A stretch of 64,000 nucleotides of DNA, taken from contig JBOFRL010000037.1 of the NCBI GenBank assembly GCA_051650965.1, positions 39,177 through 103,176 of the forward strand, given 5' to 3'. Position numbers and translations under genes: made by a program. The notes beneath the pieces were generated by a model. That model was not told the DNA's origin. It worked only from the letters and a program-made list of their open reading frames with translations, and did not search any database. Numbering within the stretch: the stretch's first letter is position 1; each line of letters begins with the position of its first letter. Source of the DNA: Enterovibrio sp051650965. Its GTDB lineage: Bacteria > Pseudomonadota > Gammaproteobacteria > Enterobacterales > Vibrionaceae. This document shows positions 1-8,925 of this stretch, in pieces.

Positions 1-2154
1 CGCCTTTATGAAAATGATGAGCGCGGCGTGGACAGCGTACTTTTGGTCGATGAAGCGCAGCATCTTAGCCCTGAAGTGCTAGAGCAGCTGCGTCTTTTGA
101 CCAATATTGAAACGGTTGAGCACAAGCTGCTCAAAGTGATTTTGATTGGCCAGCCTGAGCTGCAACAACTGCTGCGGCGCAACAATTTGCGCCAGCTCGC
201 GCAGCGGATCACCGAGCGCTACCATCTTTTGCCGCTGCACGACGATGAAGTGAAGCAATACATTTTGCATCGCTTAGTGTGCGCAGGAAAACTCGAGCCG
301 GTATTTGAAGAAGGCTGTTTTCGGGTGATCGCGAAAAAAACCGGTGGCGTGCCGCGTCTGATAAATCTTGTGTGCGACCAAGCGCTTAAGGTTGGGTTTC
401 GCGAAGGCAAGCAGCTGATCTCTGTCGATATGATCCGCCGCGCGTGCCGCCATGTGCTTGACTGGCAGCAGACGGATGTTGCCGTTGATAATGCGTCGAA
501 ACGTTACTGGCCGTATTACGTGGGCGCGGCTTTTGTCGCGAGTGTGCTTGCGCTCTCTTTGCGTCAATATATTACGATAAATCAAGCGCCTTCCGCACAA
601 AATGCACAAAGAGCGCCGCAAGCGAATGCGGCTGGGCAGCAAAATTTACCGCTCGCGGCAAACGCACCGCAAGCGGCGCCCGTTCGCCATGAGCCGCTCG
701 AAGATGCAGAATTTGCGCCTCAATCATCTTTGCTTGCTGGCAACGTGGATCGCTCTGCCGCGCAAAACGGAGCAGCTGCGCGCGAGCAAAGCGCGCCGCC
801 GGCAAATTCGGTGGAAACCTTGCCGCTCACAACATTGGTTGAGCAGAGCCAAAATGCCAATCCAGCAATGAAAATGCTATATCAATTATGGGGTTATGCT
901 GCAGATTTTGACGCCAATCAGTGCAAAGGCGAACTGCGCGGTGAAATTAGCTGCTACAAAGGGCGCGTTTCACTCGATCAGCTGCGCACCATTAACCAGC
1001 CAGCGGTGCTGGTGTTTGATGGCGATAATGGGCGCAAGTGGTATGCCGTTTTGTCGGCTATCGGCGAGGATCTGCATGAAATCGTGGCCGGCCGTCGTCA
1101 GCAACGTTTTCTTGTGACTGAAGATTTTATTGCGCAGCACTGGTCGGGCGAAGCGATGCTGTTGTGGCGCCCGCCGCTGCGCGAAAGTCGCGTGATTGCA
1201 CCTGGGCAAAATAATCAGCGAGTGCGCTGGCTGGATCAGCATCTTAATCAATATTTTGGCAACAACATGGCGCCGTCGTCGCGTTTTGGCGAGCAGATGC
1301 GCGCGAAAGTGCGTGATTTTCAGCAGCAAAAAGGCGGTGACGTAGACGGGATCGCAGGTCCTATCACTTTAATGCTGCTTGATGGCGCGCTGAGCGTGAC
1401 GCCGTCCAAGCTTACGCGCAGCAGCAAAGTGGATAAGTCGCAGCGTAGCGTGCTTGATGACGGGCAAATTGTTTTGTTGCCGCGCATGGAATCATCTGAT
1501 GTTGCGCTGCAGCTTTTGCCAGAAAAAACCGTGGTAGCGAGACGTGCGGCTGCAACAGCGCCTGCGAGCGTGCAAATGCCAAATCCGGCGCCTGCGAAAG
1601 CGAAAAGTTCGCCTGCATCAGATGCCAATAACGATTTGATTGCTTTGTTAGAAGCTGAAATCGAGCAGCGCCGCGGCGCGACCGGCAGCAATAACAATTC
1701 GCAAAATACGTCGATCATCAGCCAGTTGAGTAGTGAACTTGCGCAGGCGCGTCTGTCTGCGCCAGCAACTCGCAATACTACGACGGGTAAAATGGAGCCG
1801 GCTAACGTGGCGTTTAATTTAGCGCAGCGCGTGGAAAATGCGGCCTCTTTGGTGGCTAAAGCGCCGCCAACGGATCCCAAAATCGCGCCGCTTCCATCGG
1901 GTCAAGCTTATCGGGACGTGTTGCCGCTTTCAGACGTGCCGTCTGCGCTGCTAAGTCGCATGCCGCCGATGAATTTTCAGGCGCATGTTTATGCGTCAGA
2001 TAAGAAAAATCGCTGGGTGAAAGTGAACAGCCGCAATGCGCTAGAGGGCGACCAAGTGGCCAATGGGGTGACACTGCTTGGCATTGAACCGCAGCAAGTG
2101 GTGGTGCAGTTTGAAGGGATGCTGATCTCTATCCCTGCGCTAAGCTCTTGGTAA
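1..2154 (+). CDS. gspAB: GspA-GspB (ExeA-ExeB) fusion, type II secretion assembly factor, 5' truncated by window edge
   Basis: Inner-membrane ATPase of the ExeAB type that remodels peptidoglycan so that the type II secretin can assemble. The frame is open from base 1, so the true start and the Walker A part lie outside the window. Codons 14-19 read LLVDEA, a Walker B motif of the AAA domain. One membrane span lies at about codons 167-189. It is followed by an Ala/Gln-rich linker, a C39-peptidase-like domain (about 290-395), a peptidoglycan-binding domain (about 408-460, WLDQHL through DGIAGPIT), a second low-complexity linker, and from about codon 641 to the end a domain that matches the C-terminal domain of GspB/ExeB. 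ExeA and ExeB are separate proteins in Aeromonas, so this is a fusion. No other gsp gene is in the window. Domain assignments are by pattern recognition. Confidence 0.87.
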   Translation, partial: RLYENDERGVDSVLLVDEAQHLSPEVLEQLRLLTNIETVEHKLLKVILIGQPELQQLLRRNNLRQLAQRITERYHLLPLHDDEVKQYILHRLVCAGKLEPVFEEGCFRVIAKKTGGVPRLINLVCDQALKVGFREGKQLISVDMIRRACRHVLDWQQTDVAVDNASKRYWPYYVGAAFVASVLALSLRQYITINQAPSAQNAQRAPQANAAGQQNLPLAANAPQAAPVRHEPLEDAEFAPQSSLLAGNVDRSAAQNGAAAREQSAPPANSVETLPLTTLVEQSQNANPAMKMLYQLWGYAADFDANQCKGELRGEISCYKGRVSLDQLRTINQPAVLVFDGDNGRKWYAVLSAIGEDLHEIVAGRRQQRFLVTEDFIAQHWSGEAMLLWRPPLRESRVIAPGQNNQRVRWLDQHLNQYFGNNMAPSSRFGEQMRAKVRDFQQQKGGDVDGIAGPITLMLLDGALSVTPSKLTRSSKVDKSQRSVLDDGQIVLLPRMESSDVALQLLPEKTVVARRAAATAPASVQMPNPAPAKAKSSPASDANNDLIALLEAEIEQRRGATGSNNNSQNTSIISQLSSELAQARLSAPATRNTTTGKMEPANVAFNLAQRVENAASLVAKAPPTDPKIAPLPSGQAYRDVLPLSDVPSALLSRMPPMNFQAHVYASDKKNRWVKVNSRNALEGDQVANGVTLLGIEPQQVVVQFEGMLISIPALSSW

Positions 2155-2165
2155 AAAAGCATTTA

Positions 2166-2190
2166 GGCCATGGACGGTTGCGCCATGGCC
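2166..2190. terminator. Dyad between convergent gspAB and ygiM
   Basis: Perfect 8-bp inverted repeat GGCCATGG/CCATGGCC with a 9-base loop, sitting between two convergent stop codons. Neither side has a good T-run directly after the stem, although on the minus strand a T-rich stretch follows a few bases later. It probably serves as a weak bidirectional terminator. Confidence 0.45.
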
Positions 2191-2196
2191 ATCTCT

Positions 2197-2805
2197 CTAC
2201 CAGCTGCTTTTATTCTTTTTACGTCGAGGAATGATGTGCGGTAAAAATAGGCCAAACAATAAGCCTCCGCCGGCAACCATTCCGCCGTACGCGAAATAAC
2301 TCATCAGCAAATCATCTTTTTGTGTGTCAAGACGCGCGCGCATTTCTCGCATTTGCGATTGTGCTTGATCGAGCTGCTCGTTGAGCTCGCGCCCCTCTTT
2401 TTCTAACGTTTTGACTTGCTCGGTGCGTTGCTGCAGCGCGTCAACTAAGCCTTGATTTTTCGCCGCGGCATCCTTACTTGCAGTGCTAAGCGCGCTTTTT
2501 ACCGCAGTTAGCTCATTTTCAAGTGCCGGTAAGCGTGACTTAAGGCTTGGCGTGCTTGTGACATATTTGCTGTCAACCCAGCCGCGACGGTTGCGCGCAT
2601 CAACGATTTCGCTGTAGCCCGACTTTTCCGCACCCATCACTTTAACCGGCACGCCAGCGTTGATGCTGCCTAAAATGCGGTATTCAGTTCCAGGGCCGGC
2701 ATGCATGTAGATAAATAGTTCATCTGAAATATAGCTTTCCTGAGCACACAGCGAAGGTGCTGCAAGGCTCAGGGTTACTGCAAAAGCAAAAAAAGCTCGC
2801 TTCAC
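2197..2805 (-). CDS. ygiM: YgiM-like SH3-domain envelope protein (TIGR04211 type)
   Basis: About 202 residues. An N-terminal signal peptide (KRAFFAFAVTLSLAAPSLCA) is followed by a bacterial SH3 domain (about 23-90), a coiled coil rich in Glu/Gln (about 95-165), one C-terminal membrane span (about 170-190) and a basic tail RRKKNK. This is the standard architecture of the TIGR04211/YgiM family: a periplasmic SH3 domain and coiled coil anchored in the inner membrane by the C-terminus. The exact function is not known. The start is a GTG at 2805, chosen because AAGGAA lies just upstream and the signal peptide begins there; the longer open frame to 2937 has no support. Confidence 0.8.
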   Translation of the reverse strand: MKRAFFAFAVTLSLAAPSLCAQESYISDELFIYMHAGPGTEYRILGSINAGVPVKVMGAEKSGYSEIVDARNRRGWVDSKYVTSTPSLKSRLPALENELTAVKSALSTASKDAAAKNQGLVDALQQRTEQVKTLEKEGRELNEQLDQAQSQMREMRARLDTQKDDLLMSYFAYGGMVAGGGLLFGLFLPHIIPRRKKNKSSW

Positions 2806-3013
2806 AAGAGGTTCCTTCTGTTGTTGCTGTATGATCTCAAACGACAGACGCTGCGACGATACCAATAAATCGGGTATTGTCAATATCGAGCGAAAAGTGC
2901 CTTGAAAAACAAAGATTATGCCATTCTTGGCGGGCAAAAAGGAGGCAAAGAACGCAGTTTTTTATCTTAATAGCGCAATATTTGATAAAAACGGCGTTTG
3001 CCTGCGAGAGAAA

Positions 3014-3034
3014 GAGTGGCGGCGCGCTGCCGCC
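3014..3034 (-). terminator. Possible terminator after lpxL
   Basis: GC-rich 6-bp hairpin GGCGGC-GCGCT-GCCGCC just downstream of the lpxL stop on the minus strand, followed by a pyrimidine-rich stretch rather than a clean T-run. Confidence 0.4.
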
Positions 3035-3053
3035 GTCTTGCTAGCATTCAATA

Positions 3054-3983
3054 TTAATCATAATAGGACGCCTTTCCATCAGGGCGACTTTTAAAGCGGC
3101 GGTGCAACCACATGTACTGCTCAGGCGCGCGCAGGATAGATCGCTCAATGATTTTATTGGTAAATTGCGCCGTCACGGCGGGGTCGTGGGTTGGAAAATC
3201 TTCCTGCTTGGCGTCCAGCGTAAGCGTGTAGCCGCAGCCTGCCTTATCACGCGTAATGGTAAAACTTGCGACCTGACAGCGACTTGCGCTGGCCAGCAGC
3301 TGCGTGCCGGTTGTGGTGCACGCATCCTCTACTGCAAATAGCGGCACAAAGGCGTGGCGGTGTTTGCCGTAATCATGATCGGGCGCGTACCAGACAAAAC
3401 TTCCTTCGCGCAGCACACGGATCATCTGCTTCACATCAATCCTGTCGATGAGCTGATTGCCACGCGTGCGGCCATGATATTGCACCCAGTTATACACGGG
3501 GTTGGTATTGGGACGAAACACGCCAAACCCTTGATGCACAAGGCCGAACGCGCGCGCGCCAAGTTCAAGGTTTAGCGAATGGATAGCGATCAGCAGCACA
3601 CCGCTATTATTCTTGCGTAGCGTCTCAATCTGCTCAAAGCCCACGTAGCGGACATGCTTTTTGACGCGCCAATCTGGCCAAAACCAAGCCATGCCCGTTT
3701 CAAAAAGGGAAAGCCCCATGTGTTTGAAGTTGTCATGCAGCAGCGTTTCGCGCTCTGCCGCGCTTAAATTGGGAAAACAGAGCTGCAAATTGCGCGCGGC
3801 AATTTTTTTGCGACTTTTGAGGACGCGCATCAGCAACATGCCGAGCTTAAATCCCAAAAAACGTTGCAGGCGATAAGGAAGCCAGCTGATCAGATACATC
3901 AATCCAAGAGCAAACCACGTATGCCAGTAGCGTGGATGCAAAAAAGCGAGCCGAAAATGGGGGACTTGTGGAGTCTGCTTCAT
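3054..3983 (-). CDS. lpxL: Lipid A lauroyl acyltransferase, LpxL/HtrB type
   Basis: 309 residues, usual length for LpxL/LpxM. Transfers a secondary acyl chain from acyl-ACP to Kdo2-lipid IVA on the cytoplasmic face of the inner membrane. A hydrophobic N-terminal anchor (about 22-37) precedes the HX4E catalytic motif (H135-SLNL-E140). PDHDYG and the terminal HRRFKSRPDG block are hallmarks of the LpxL/LpxM/LpxP family. The PDHDYG and RPNTNPVYNWVQ segments look more like LpxL than LpxM, but the choice among paralogues is not secure. It lies divergent to hldE, which makes the core heptose precursor, so two lipopolysaccharide genes share one intergenic region. Confidence 0.85.
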   Translation of the reverse strand: MKQTPQVPHFRLAFLHPRYWHTWFALGLMYLISWLPYRLQRFLGFKLGMLLMRVLKSRKKIAARNLQLCFPNLSAAERETLLHDNFKHMGLSLFETGMAWFWPDWRVKKHVRYVGFEQIETLRKNNSGVLLIAIHSLNLELGARAFGLVHQGFGVFRPNTNPVYNWVQYHGRTRGNQLIDRIDVKQMIRVLREGSFVWYAPDHDYGKHRHAFVPLFAVEDACTTTGTQLLASASRCQVASFTITRDKAGCGYTLTLDAKQEDFPTHDPAVTAQFTNKIIERSILRAPEQYMWLHRRFKSRPDGKASYYD

Positions 3984-4170
3984 AGTGTTTGTGCAATAAC
4001 TTGTTGGCGATATTAGGGAAAGTTATTATATACCGTTCAAAATGAAAGCCGCATTGGATGCATGGCCAAGCCAGCATCGTTATCACACGTTTATTGTTAG
4101 GGCATGCCACTTTTTTGACGCGGGTCGTTAATGCGGTGCTGGTTGCGCTTGTTTGCTCTTGGAGAGAAGA

Positions 4171-5604
4171 ATGAAATTAAGTTTGCCAAATTACCAACAA
4201 GCCGATGTATTGATTGTCGGCGATGTGATGCTTGACCGTTATTGGTATGGCCCCACGCAGCGTATTTCGCCAGAAGCGCCGGTTCCGGTTGTAAAGATTG
4301 ATAATACCGAAGAGCGCCCAGGCGGCGCGGCCAACGTGGCGATGAATATCGCAGGTCTTGGCGGCAAAGCGCGCCTTATCGGCCTTGTCGGCATGGACGA
4401 GCAGGCCAACGTGCTTGCCACTAAACTTACTCCGCTTAATGTCGACTGCCATTTTGTGCCGATCGCGCAAAAGCCCACCATCACGAAGCTGCGGATCATG
4501 AGCCGCAATCAGCAGCTGATCCGCCTTGATTTTGAACAGCCCTTTAGCAGCGAAGACAGCCTTGCGCAGATGGACAAAATTGTTGAGCAGCTGCCGTTGG
4601 TGAAAGTGGCGATCTTGTCTGATTATGCGAAAGGTGCACTGTGCAATGTGCAGCTGATCATCGAGCAAGCGCGTCGCTTTGGCGTGAAAACTTTGGTTGA
4701 TCCGAAAGGGACTGATTTTGAGCGCTACCGTGGTGCGACGCTGCTTACGCCTAACATGGGCGAGTTTGAGGCGGTGGTGGGTCACTGCGCCAATGAGCAG
4801 CAAATTGAGCAAAAAGGTCTGCAGCTGATCGAGCAGTTGCAACTTGAGGCGCTGCTGGTCACGCGTAGCGAGCACGGCATGATGTTGATCCGCAACGGTG
4901 TGCCGGCGCTGAGTTTAGCGACGCAGGCAAAAGAGGTGTATGACGTTACCGGCGCGGGTGACACGGTAATTTCGGTGCTGGCGGCTTCTATTGCGGCAGG
5001 CGCTTCGTTTGATGACGCTTGCTCGCTGGCGAACGCGGCGGCTGGCGTGGTTGTCGGCAAGCTTGGAACGTCGACCATTTCGCCGGTTGAGCTGACCGAA
5101 GCTGTTTTTGGCAGCCAAAGCTTAGGTTTTGGCGTGATCAAGCAAGATCAGCTTAAAGTGGCGGTGGAGCTTGCTAAAGCGCGCGGCGAAAAGATTGTGA
5201 TGACCAACGGCTGCTTTGACATTTTGCATGCAGGCCACGTAGCCTATCTTAATGAAGCGGCAAAATTGGGCGACCGCCTGATCGTGGCGGTGAACACGGA
5301 TGCGTCGGTGCGCCAGCTTAAAGGCTCGGGCCGGCCGGTGAACCCTGTGGATCGGCGTATGGCGGTGTTGTCTGGTCTTAGCGCGGTGGATTGGGTGGTC
5401 GCGTTTGAAGAGCAGACGCCTGAGCGCATCATCACGGAGCTGTTGCCAAATGTACTTGTCAAAGGTGGTGATTATCAAGTTGAGCAGATTGCGGGCGGCA
5501 AGGCGGTGCTGGCAGCTGGCGGTGAAGTGCGCGTGCTCAATTTTGAAGAAGGGTGCTCAACGACGCAGCTCATTAATTCTATTCGAGTTTTACATAATGA
5601 GTGA
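4171..5604 (+). CDS. hldE: Bifunctional heptose kinase / ADP-heptose adenylyltransferase HldE (RfaE)
   Basis: 477 residues, full length. The N-terminal PfkB/ribokinase-type domain (to about 320) phosphorylates D-glycero-D-manno-heptose 7-phosphate at O1; it carries GGAANVAMN and the anion-hole motif TGAGDT. The C-terminal nucleotidyltransferase domain starts with NGCFDILHAGH, the HxGH motif being near residue 353, and makes ADP-heptose for the lipopolysaccharide inner core. The ATG at 4171 is preceded by GGAGAG and fits family starts; an upstream TTG in frame is not needed. In E. coli hldE is linked to glnE; here glnE is 12 kb away behind plsC. Confidence 0.96.
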   Translation: MKLSLPNYQQADVLIVGDVMLDRYWYGPTQRISPEAPVPVVKIDNTEERPGGAANVAMNIAGLGGKARLIGLVGMDEQANVLATKLTPLNVDCHFVPIAQKPTITKLRIMSRNQQLIRLDFEQPFSSEDSLAQMDKIVEQLPLVKVAILSDYAKGALCNVQLIIEQARRFGVKTLVDPKGTDFERYRGATLLTPNMGEFEAVVGHCANEQQIEQKGLQLIEQLQLEALLVTRSEHGMMLIRNGVPALSLATQAKEVYDVTGAGDTVISVLAASIAAGASFDDACSLANAAAGVVVGKLGTSTISPVELTEAVFGSQSLGFGVIKQDQLKVAVELAKARGEKIVMTNGCFDILHAGHVAYLNEAAKLGDRLIVAVNTDASVRQLKGSGRPVNPVDRRMAVLSGLSAVDWVVAFEEQTPERIITELLPNVLVKGGDYQVEQIAGGKAVLAAGGEVRVLNFEEGCSTTQLINSIRVLHNE

Positions 5605-5756
5605 TTAATGCCGCGTTGCATTTATCTGCTTTAAGCCTGTTGCGGCGCTTTATTGCTGGGCGTCGTTGCAGGCTTTATCTTTGCTAGTTTCTGCACAATT
5701 TAACCTGCCGCGACTTGTCTTATTTTTTACTTCTTTGACTGCCATCTGTCGTGCAT

Positions 5757-6818
5757 CTAGCCGATAGGCGTCGGCACGGTTTTGTCCAGTTGGAAAAAGT
5801 CTTTAAATTTTTCATCAAATTGCAAACTCGGTGGCTCACCCAGCGTTGCCGATTGTGGCAAGATCAGCTGAGAGTTTGGATTAATTTCAAGCGGCTGTAC
5901 AGATGGCTGCGCGGCCTCATCGAATGTGGGCGTGAGATCCGGTGCGGCGCTGCGGTTATTCTGCTGATTTGGCTGATATAACGTTTTATTTTCTATTGCG
6001 CTGCTTTTTATAACGTTTTGTTTGGGTTGCTCATTGTTGAGTCTTACAGGCTGCAGGGGGGCGACCTCTTTATCTTGCATGGCATAGCCAATCGCAACCG
6101 AGACAGTTTGCACCGGTATCGCTTGTCGCGCAGGCTCGCTTTGTTTCACCGCGCTGCCTGGCATTTTAGTTTTATGCAAAACAGAGAGCTGCTTTTGCTC
6201 CTGTAAATGCTCCACTAATGAGGCGGGATCCATTTTTGTTTCAGGGTGCAGCATGGAGTTGCCTATCGCTGCAACCGTTGATTTTTGGACGAGTTTGCTT
6301 GGCGATAATAGATTTGACAGCTCGCTATACCATGAAAAAAGCGGTTTTGTATATAGCGACTCAGGTGTCCATTCGCTAGCCGGTACGCTTTTGGTTGGCG
6401 CAGGACCAAGCATGGTGAAACTTTTTTGTAGATCAAGCGCGGCAGTCGCTAGCGCGCGTTTGGCTTGCGTCAAAAAGTAGCGCGCTTGCTCATTAAAAAA
6501 TTGGATCAGCGTCGACAGTGAAATTGTTTTTGGCAGTACAGGGCGCTGCAAATGCTCGGGCAAGCATTTATCTGCTTGATTTTGCCCTGCATAGTTTGGC
6601 GTGCAGACATTTATGGGCTGCGCCGAGCGCACTGCGCTGCTTTGCTTGATTGAAAAATTAACCACATAGAGAGCAAATAACGCAAGGACAATCAAGGCAA
6701 AGCTTAACGCAACTTTGTAGACAGTAAGAACGAGTTTGTAAAAAAAAGCAGACTCTGTGCTTGCTAAAAAATCAGACGGCACATTTTGTTTATACATTAC
6801 GATGCTATCTATTTTCAT
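5757..6818 (-). CDS. Unrecognised membrane-anchored protein with long Pro/Gln/Ser-rich periplasmic part
   Basis: About 353 residues. I do not recognise a family. A short cytoplasmic N-terminus is followed by one strong membrane span (about residues 30-55), then about 300 mostly polar residues rich in Gln, Pro, Ser, Ala and Asn with no obvious fold and only two cysteines early in the outer part. The topology (N-in, C-out) resembles TonB, TolA or FtsN, but no C-terminal domain of those families is visible and there are no Pro-Lys/Pro-Glu repeats. The start at 6818 has AAGG about nine bases upstream. The gene stands alone between hldE and an AT-rich gap and has long stretches without stops in only this frame, so it is probably real. 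Confidence 0.6.
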   Translation of the reverse strand: MKIDSIVMYKQNVPSDFLASTESAFFYKLVLTVYKVALSFALIVLALFALYVVNFSIKQSSAVRSAQPINVCTPNYAGQNQADKCLPEHLQRPVLPKTISLSTLIQFFNEQARYFLTQAKRALATAALDLQKSFTMLGPAPTKSVPASEWTPESLYTKPLFSWYSELSNLLSPSKLVQKSTVAAIGNSMLHPETKMDPASLVEHLQEQKQLSVLHKTKMPGSAVKQSEPARQAIPVQTVSVAIGYAMQDKEVAPLQPVRLNNEQPKQNVIKSSAIENKTLYQPNQQNNRSAAPDLTPTFDEAAQPSVQPLEINPNSQLILPQSATLGEPPSLQFDEKFKDFFQLDKTVPTPIG

Positions 6819-7328
6819 ATAATTGCCTTCGAGCACAAATGCTATTTGGCATGCCACTTTTAGTTAGCAATGGCCAAATATTTTTGGTTTTTTATCCGCA
6901 TTTGCAAAATATATTGGTGTGAAAAGGAGTTAAACGAGTCGATTTTTTATCGTTTAATATACGTAAAATTTCATCATTCCTTTCATTAAACTATTACTTA
7001 ATTTGCCATCTTGAAAGTGAAAACAGGTGAAAAAAAAGGCATCTTAAAAGTGCATGTGTTAGAAGCAGTTAAGAGGCATGCGCTATAAATTATGTCGCTG
7101 GTGTATGGCAAAAATTAGGCTGAAATAAAAACAACTAAAATTTAGTGAAAATAATAACCATAACGAGATTTATTGTTAAAAATGATCAATTGCGCTTATT
7201 TGCATTTATTTTTTTAGCGGTGAAATAATATTTTGCCGCGCTGTATATTTATTTGGTGAAAAATAATCACTGTCAGCTAATAAACAAACAGGATTAAGAA
7301 ATGGCGAGTTTGCGCAAAAAACAGGCAA
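6819..7328. other. AT-rich gap between the orphan membrane protein and tolC terminator
   Basis: About 510 bases, strongly AT-rich, with no convincing ORF or RNA gene. The promoter of the minus-strand gene at 5757-6818 should lie in its left part. A 14-codon ORF at 7301-7345 with a weak upstream GGA runs into the tolC terminator and is not called. Confidence 0.6.
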
Positions 7329-7352
7329 AAAAAATGCCGCTGTAGCAGCGGC
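7329..7352 (-). terminator. Intrinsic terminator of tolC
   Basis: 7-bp perfect stem GCCGCTG/CAGCGGC with a 3-base loop; on the minus strand it is followed by an uninterrupted T-run. It lies about 25 bases after the tolC stop. Confidence 0.85.
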
Positions 7353-7377
7353 AAAAAAGCTTTTATTTATCAGTTAA

Positions 7378-8700
7378 TTAATCAGTTAGACCGCTGTTAA
7401 TATCGACAAGATCTTGCTCACTGAGCGTGCCGATAGCCTGCCCGAGCTGCAATCGATTGATGATGTAGTCGTAGCGCGCGTTAGACAGGCTGCGGTTGGC
7501 ATCGTAAAGGCGGCGCGTCGCATCTAGCACGTCGACAATGGTGCGCGTACCAACTTCAAATCCGGCCTGCGTCGCTTTTAGCGCCGATTGCGCAGAGACT
7601 ACCGTCTGGCCAAATGCACGCAAGGTGCCGATATTGGCATTGATGTTGTTATAAAAAGCGCGTGTGTCACGTACGATGGATCTAAATTGTCCCTCGAGCG
7701 CTTCCGCCGACGCGATGTAGCTAAACTTGGCGCTGTCTACTTGCGCGCTGACTGCGCCGCCGCTGTAAATCGGCAGATTGAGGTTGATCCCACCAGAAAA
7801 CTGGTTGTAGTTGGTGTCGCGCGCCGCGTTGGTCTGGTTTTCTTGATCAAGCACGTCATAACCTACGCTTAGCCCAAGCGTTGGCAAGTGGCCCGATTGC
7901 GCCAGTTTGATGCCAAGTTTGGCTGCATCGCTGCTGATCCGCGCCGCAAGCAGCGACAGGTTTTGCTCTTGCGCTTGCGTGACCAGCTCTTCGACTTTGC
8001 CCGCAGGGCTTGAGGCGCTAAACAGTTTGGTGTCGAGTTTTTTTAGCTTGCTGTAGCCTTGCCCCGTGATCTGGCGTAGTCCTTCATAGCTGTTAACCAG
8101 CGCGTTGTCCGCTTGAATTTCACGCGCCAGCACCGAGTCATATTGCGCTTGGGCGTCATGCACGTCGGTGATCGCTGACAGGCCAACTTCAAAACGCTGC
8201 TTGGTCTGCTCAAGCTGACGCCCGACAGCCGCTTTTTCTGAGCGAATAAATTGCAAATCTTCTTCGGCGCGCAGCACGTTAAAATAGGCATTGGCAACAC
8301 GTAAAATAAGCGCTTGCTGCGTCGCGGCATAATTTGCGTCCGCTTGGCGCGCGTTTAATTCGCTGATATTTAAATTGATCCAGCTTGAACGGTTATAAAT
8401 AGATTGATTAAGAGAAACGCCTGCTGAAAGGGTGTTTGTATCAGATAACCCGCTGTTAATACTCGCCTTGTTGTTGCGTGATAAGTTATAACCGGCATTT
8501 AAATTAATTTGTGGCAATAATGTGGCACGCTTAGTGTTAATAGCAGCAAAGGCAGCATCTTTTGTTGCTGCCGCTTGCAACGTGGTGGAATCGCTCTCTT
8601 TGGCTTGCTGATAAATTTGCAGCAGATCTTCTGCATTAGCATTAAGAGCGGCGCAGCTAAACGAGGCGCTGATCAAAATAGCGAGAATATTTTTCATCAT
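7378..8700 (-). CDS. tolC: Outer membrane efflux channel TolC
   Basis: 440 residues. Trimeric outer membrane channel-tunnel used by multidrug efflux pumps and type I secretion. A signal peptide (cleavage after about ALNANA) precedes DLLQIYQQAKESD, the typical start of mature TolC. The long helical regions (VANAYFNVLRAEEDL, QTKQRFEVGLSAITDVHDAQA) and the second repeat (FEVGTRTIVDVLDATRRL) show the internal duplication of the family. An in-frame TTG precedes two ATGs; the ATG at 8700 is taken. It ends at a strong terminator and is divergent to nudF, the same arrangement as in Vibrio and E. coli. Confidence 0.95.
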   Translation of the reverse strand: MMKNILAILISASFSCAALNANAEDLLQIYQQAKESDSTTLQAAATKDAAFAAINTKRATLLPQINLNAGYNLSRNNKASINSGLSDTNTLSAGVSLNQSIYNRSSWINLNISELNARQADANYAATQQALILRVANAYFNVLRAEEDLQFIRSEKAAVGRQLEQTKQRFEVGLSAITDVHDAQAQYDSVLAREIQADNALVNSYEGLRQITGQGYSKLKKLDTKLFSASSPAGKVEELVTQAQEQNLSLLAARISSDAAKLGIKLAQSGHLPTLGLSVGYDVLDQENQTNAARDTNYNQFSGGINLNLPIYSGGAVSAQVDSAKFSYIASAEALEGQFRSIVRDTRAFYNNINANIGTLRAFGQTVVSAQSALKATQAGFEVGTRTIVDVLDATRRLYDANRSLSNARYDYIINRLQLGQAIGTLSEQDLVDINSGLTD

Positions 8701-8925
8701 CAATTGTCTCTATAAGGTCATTATCCAAAATCAGAAGCATTTTAAATACGAAAGTTAAAGGCTTAGTGTATACCGAAAATAGAGCAAGATGCAGTGTAGG
8801 CGGCGTAATAAAATGTAAACATTAGTGTTGTTGGCCGCACAAAAATAGATTTTTTTTCTTGATAACTTACTGAATATGCAAATAACATGAGTGTTTTTTA
8901 GTTACGCTTCTCGGAAAAATGAGAA

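Noticed and set aside
7301..7345. 14-codon plus-strand ORF (MASLRKKQAKKMPL) running into the tolC terminator
   Set aside because: Weak Shine-Dalgarno, no downstream gene on that strand for a leader peptide to control, and its Lys-rich content simply reflects the A-rich terminator flank.
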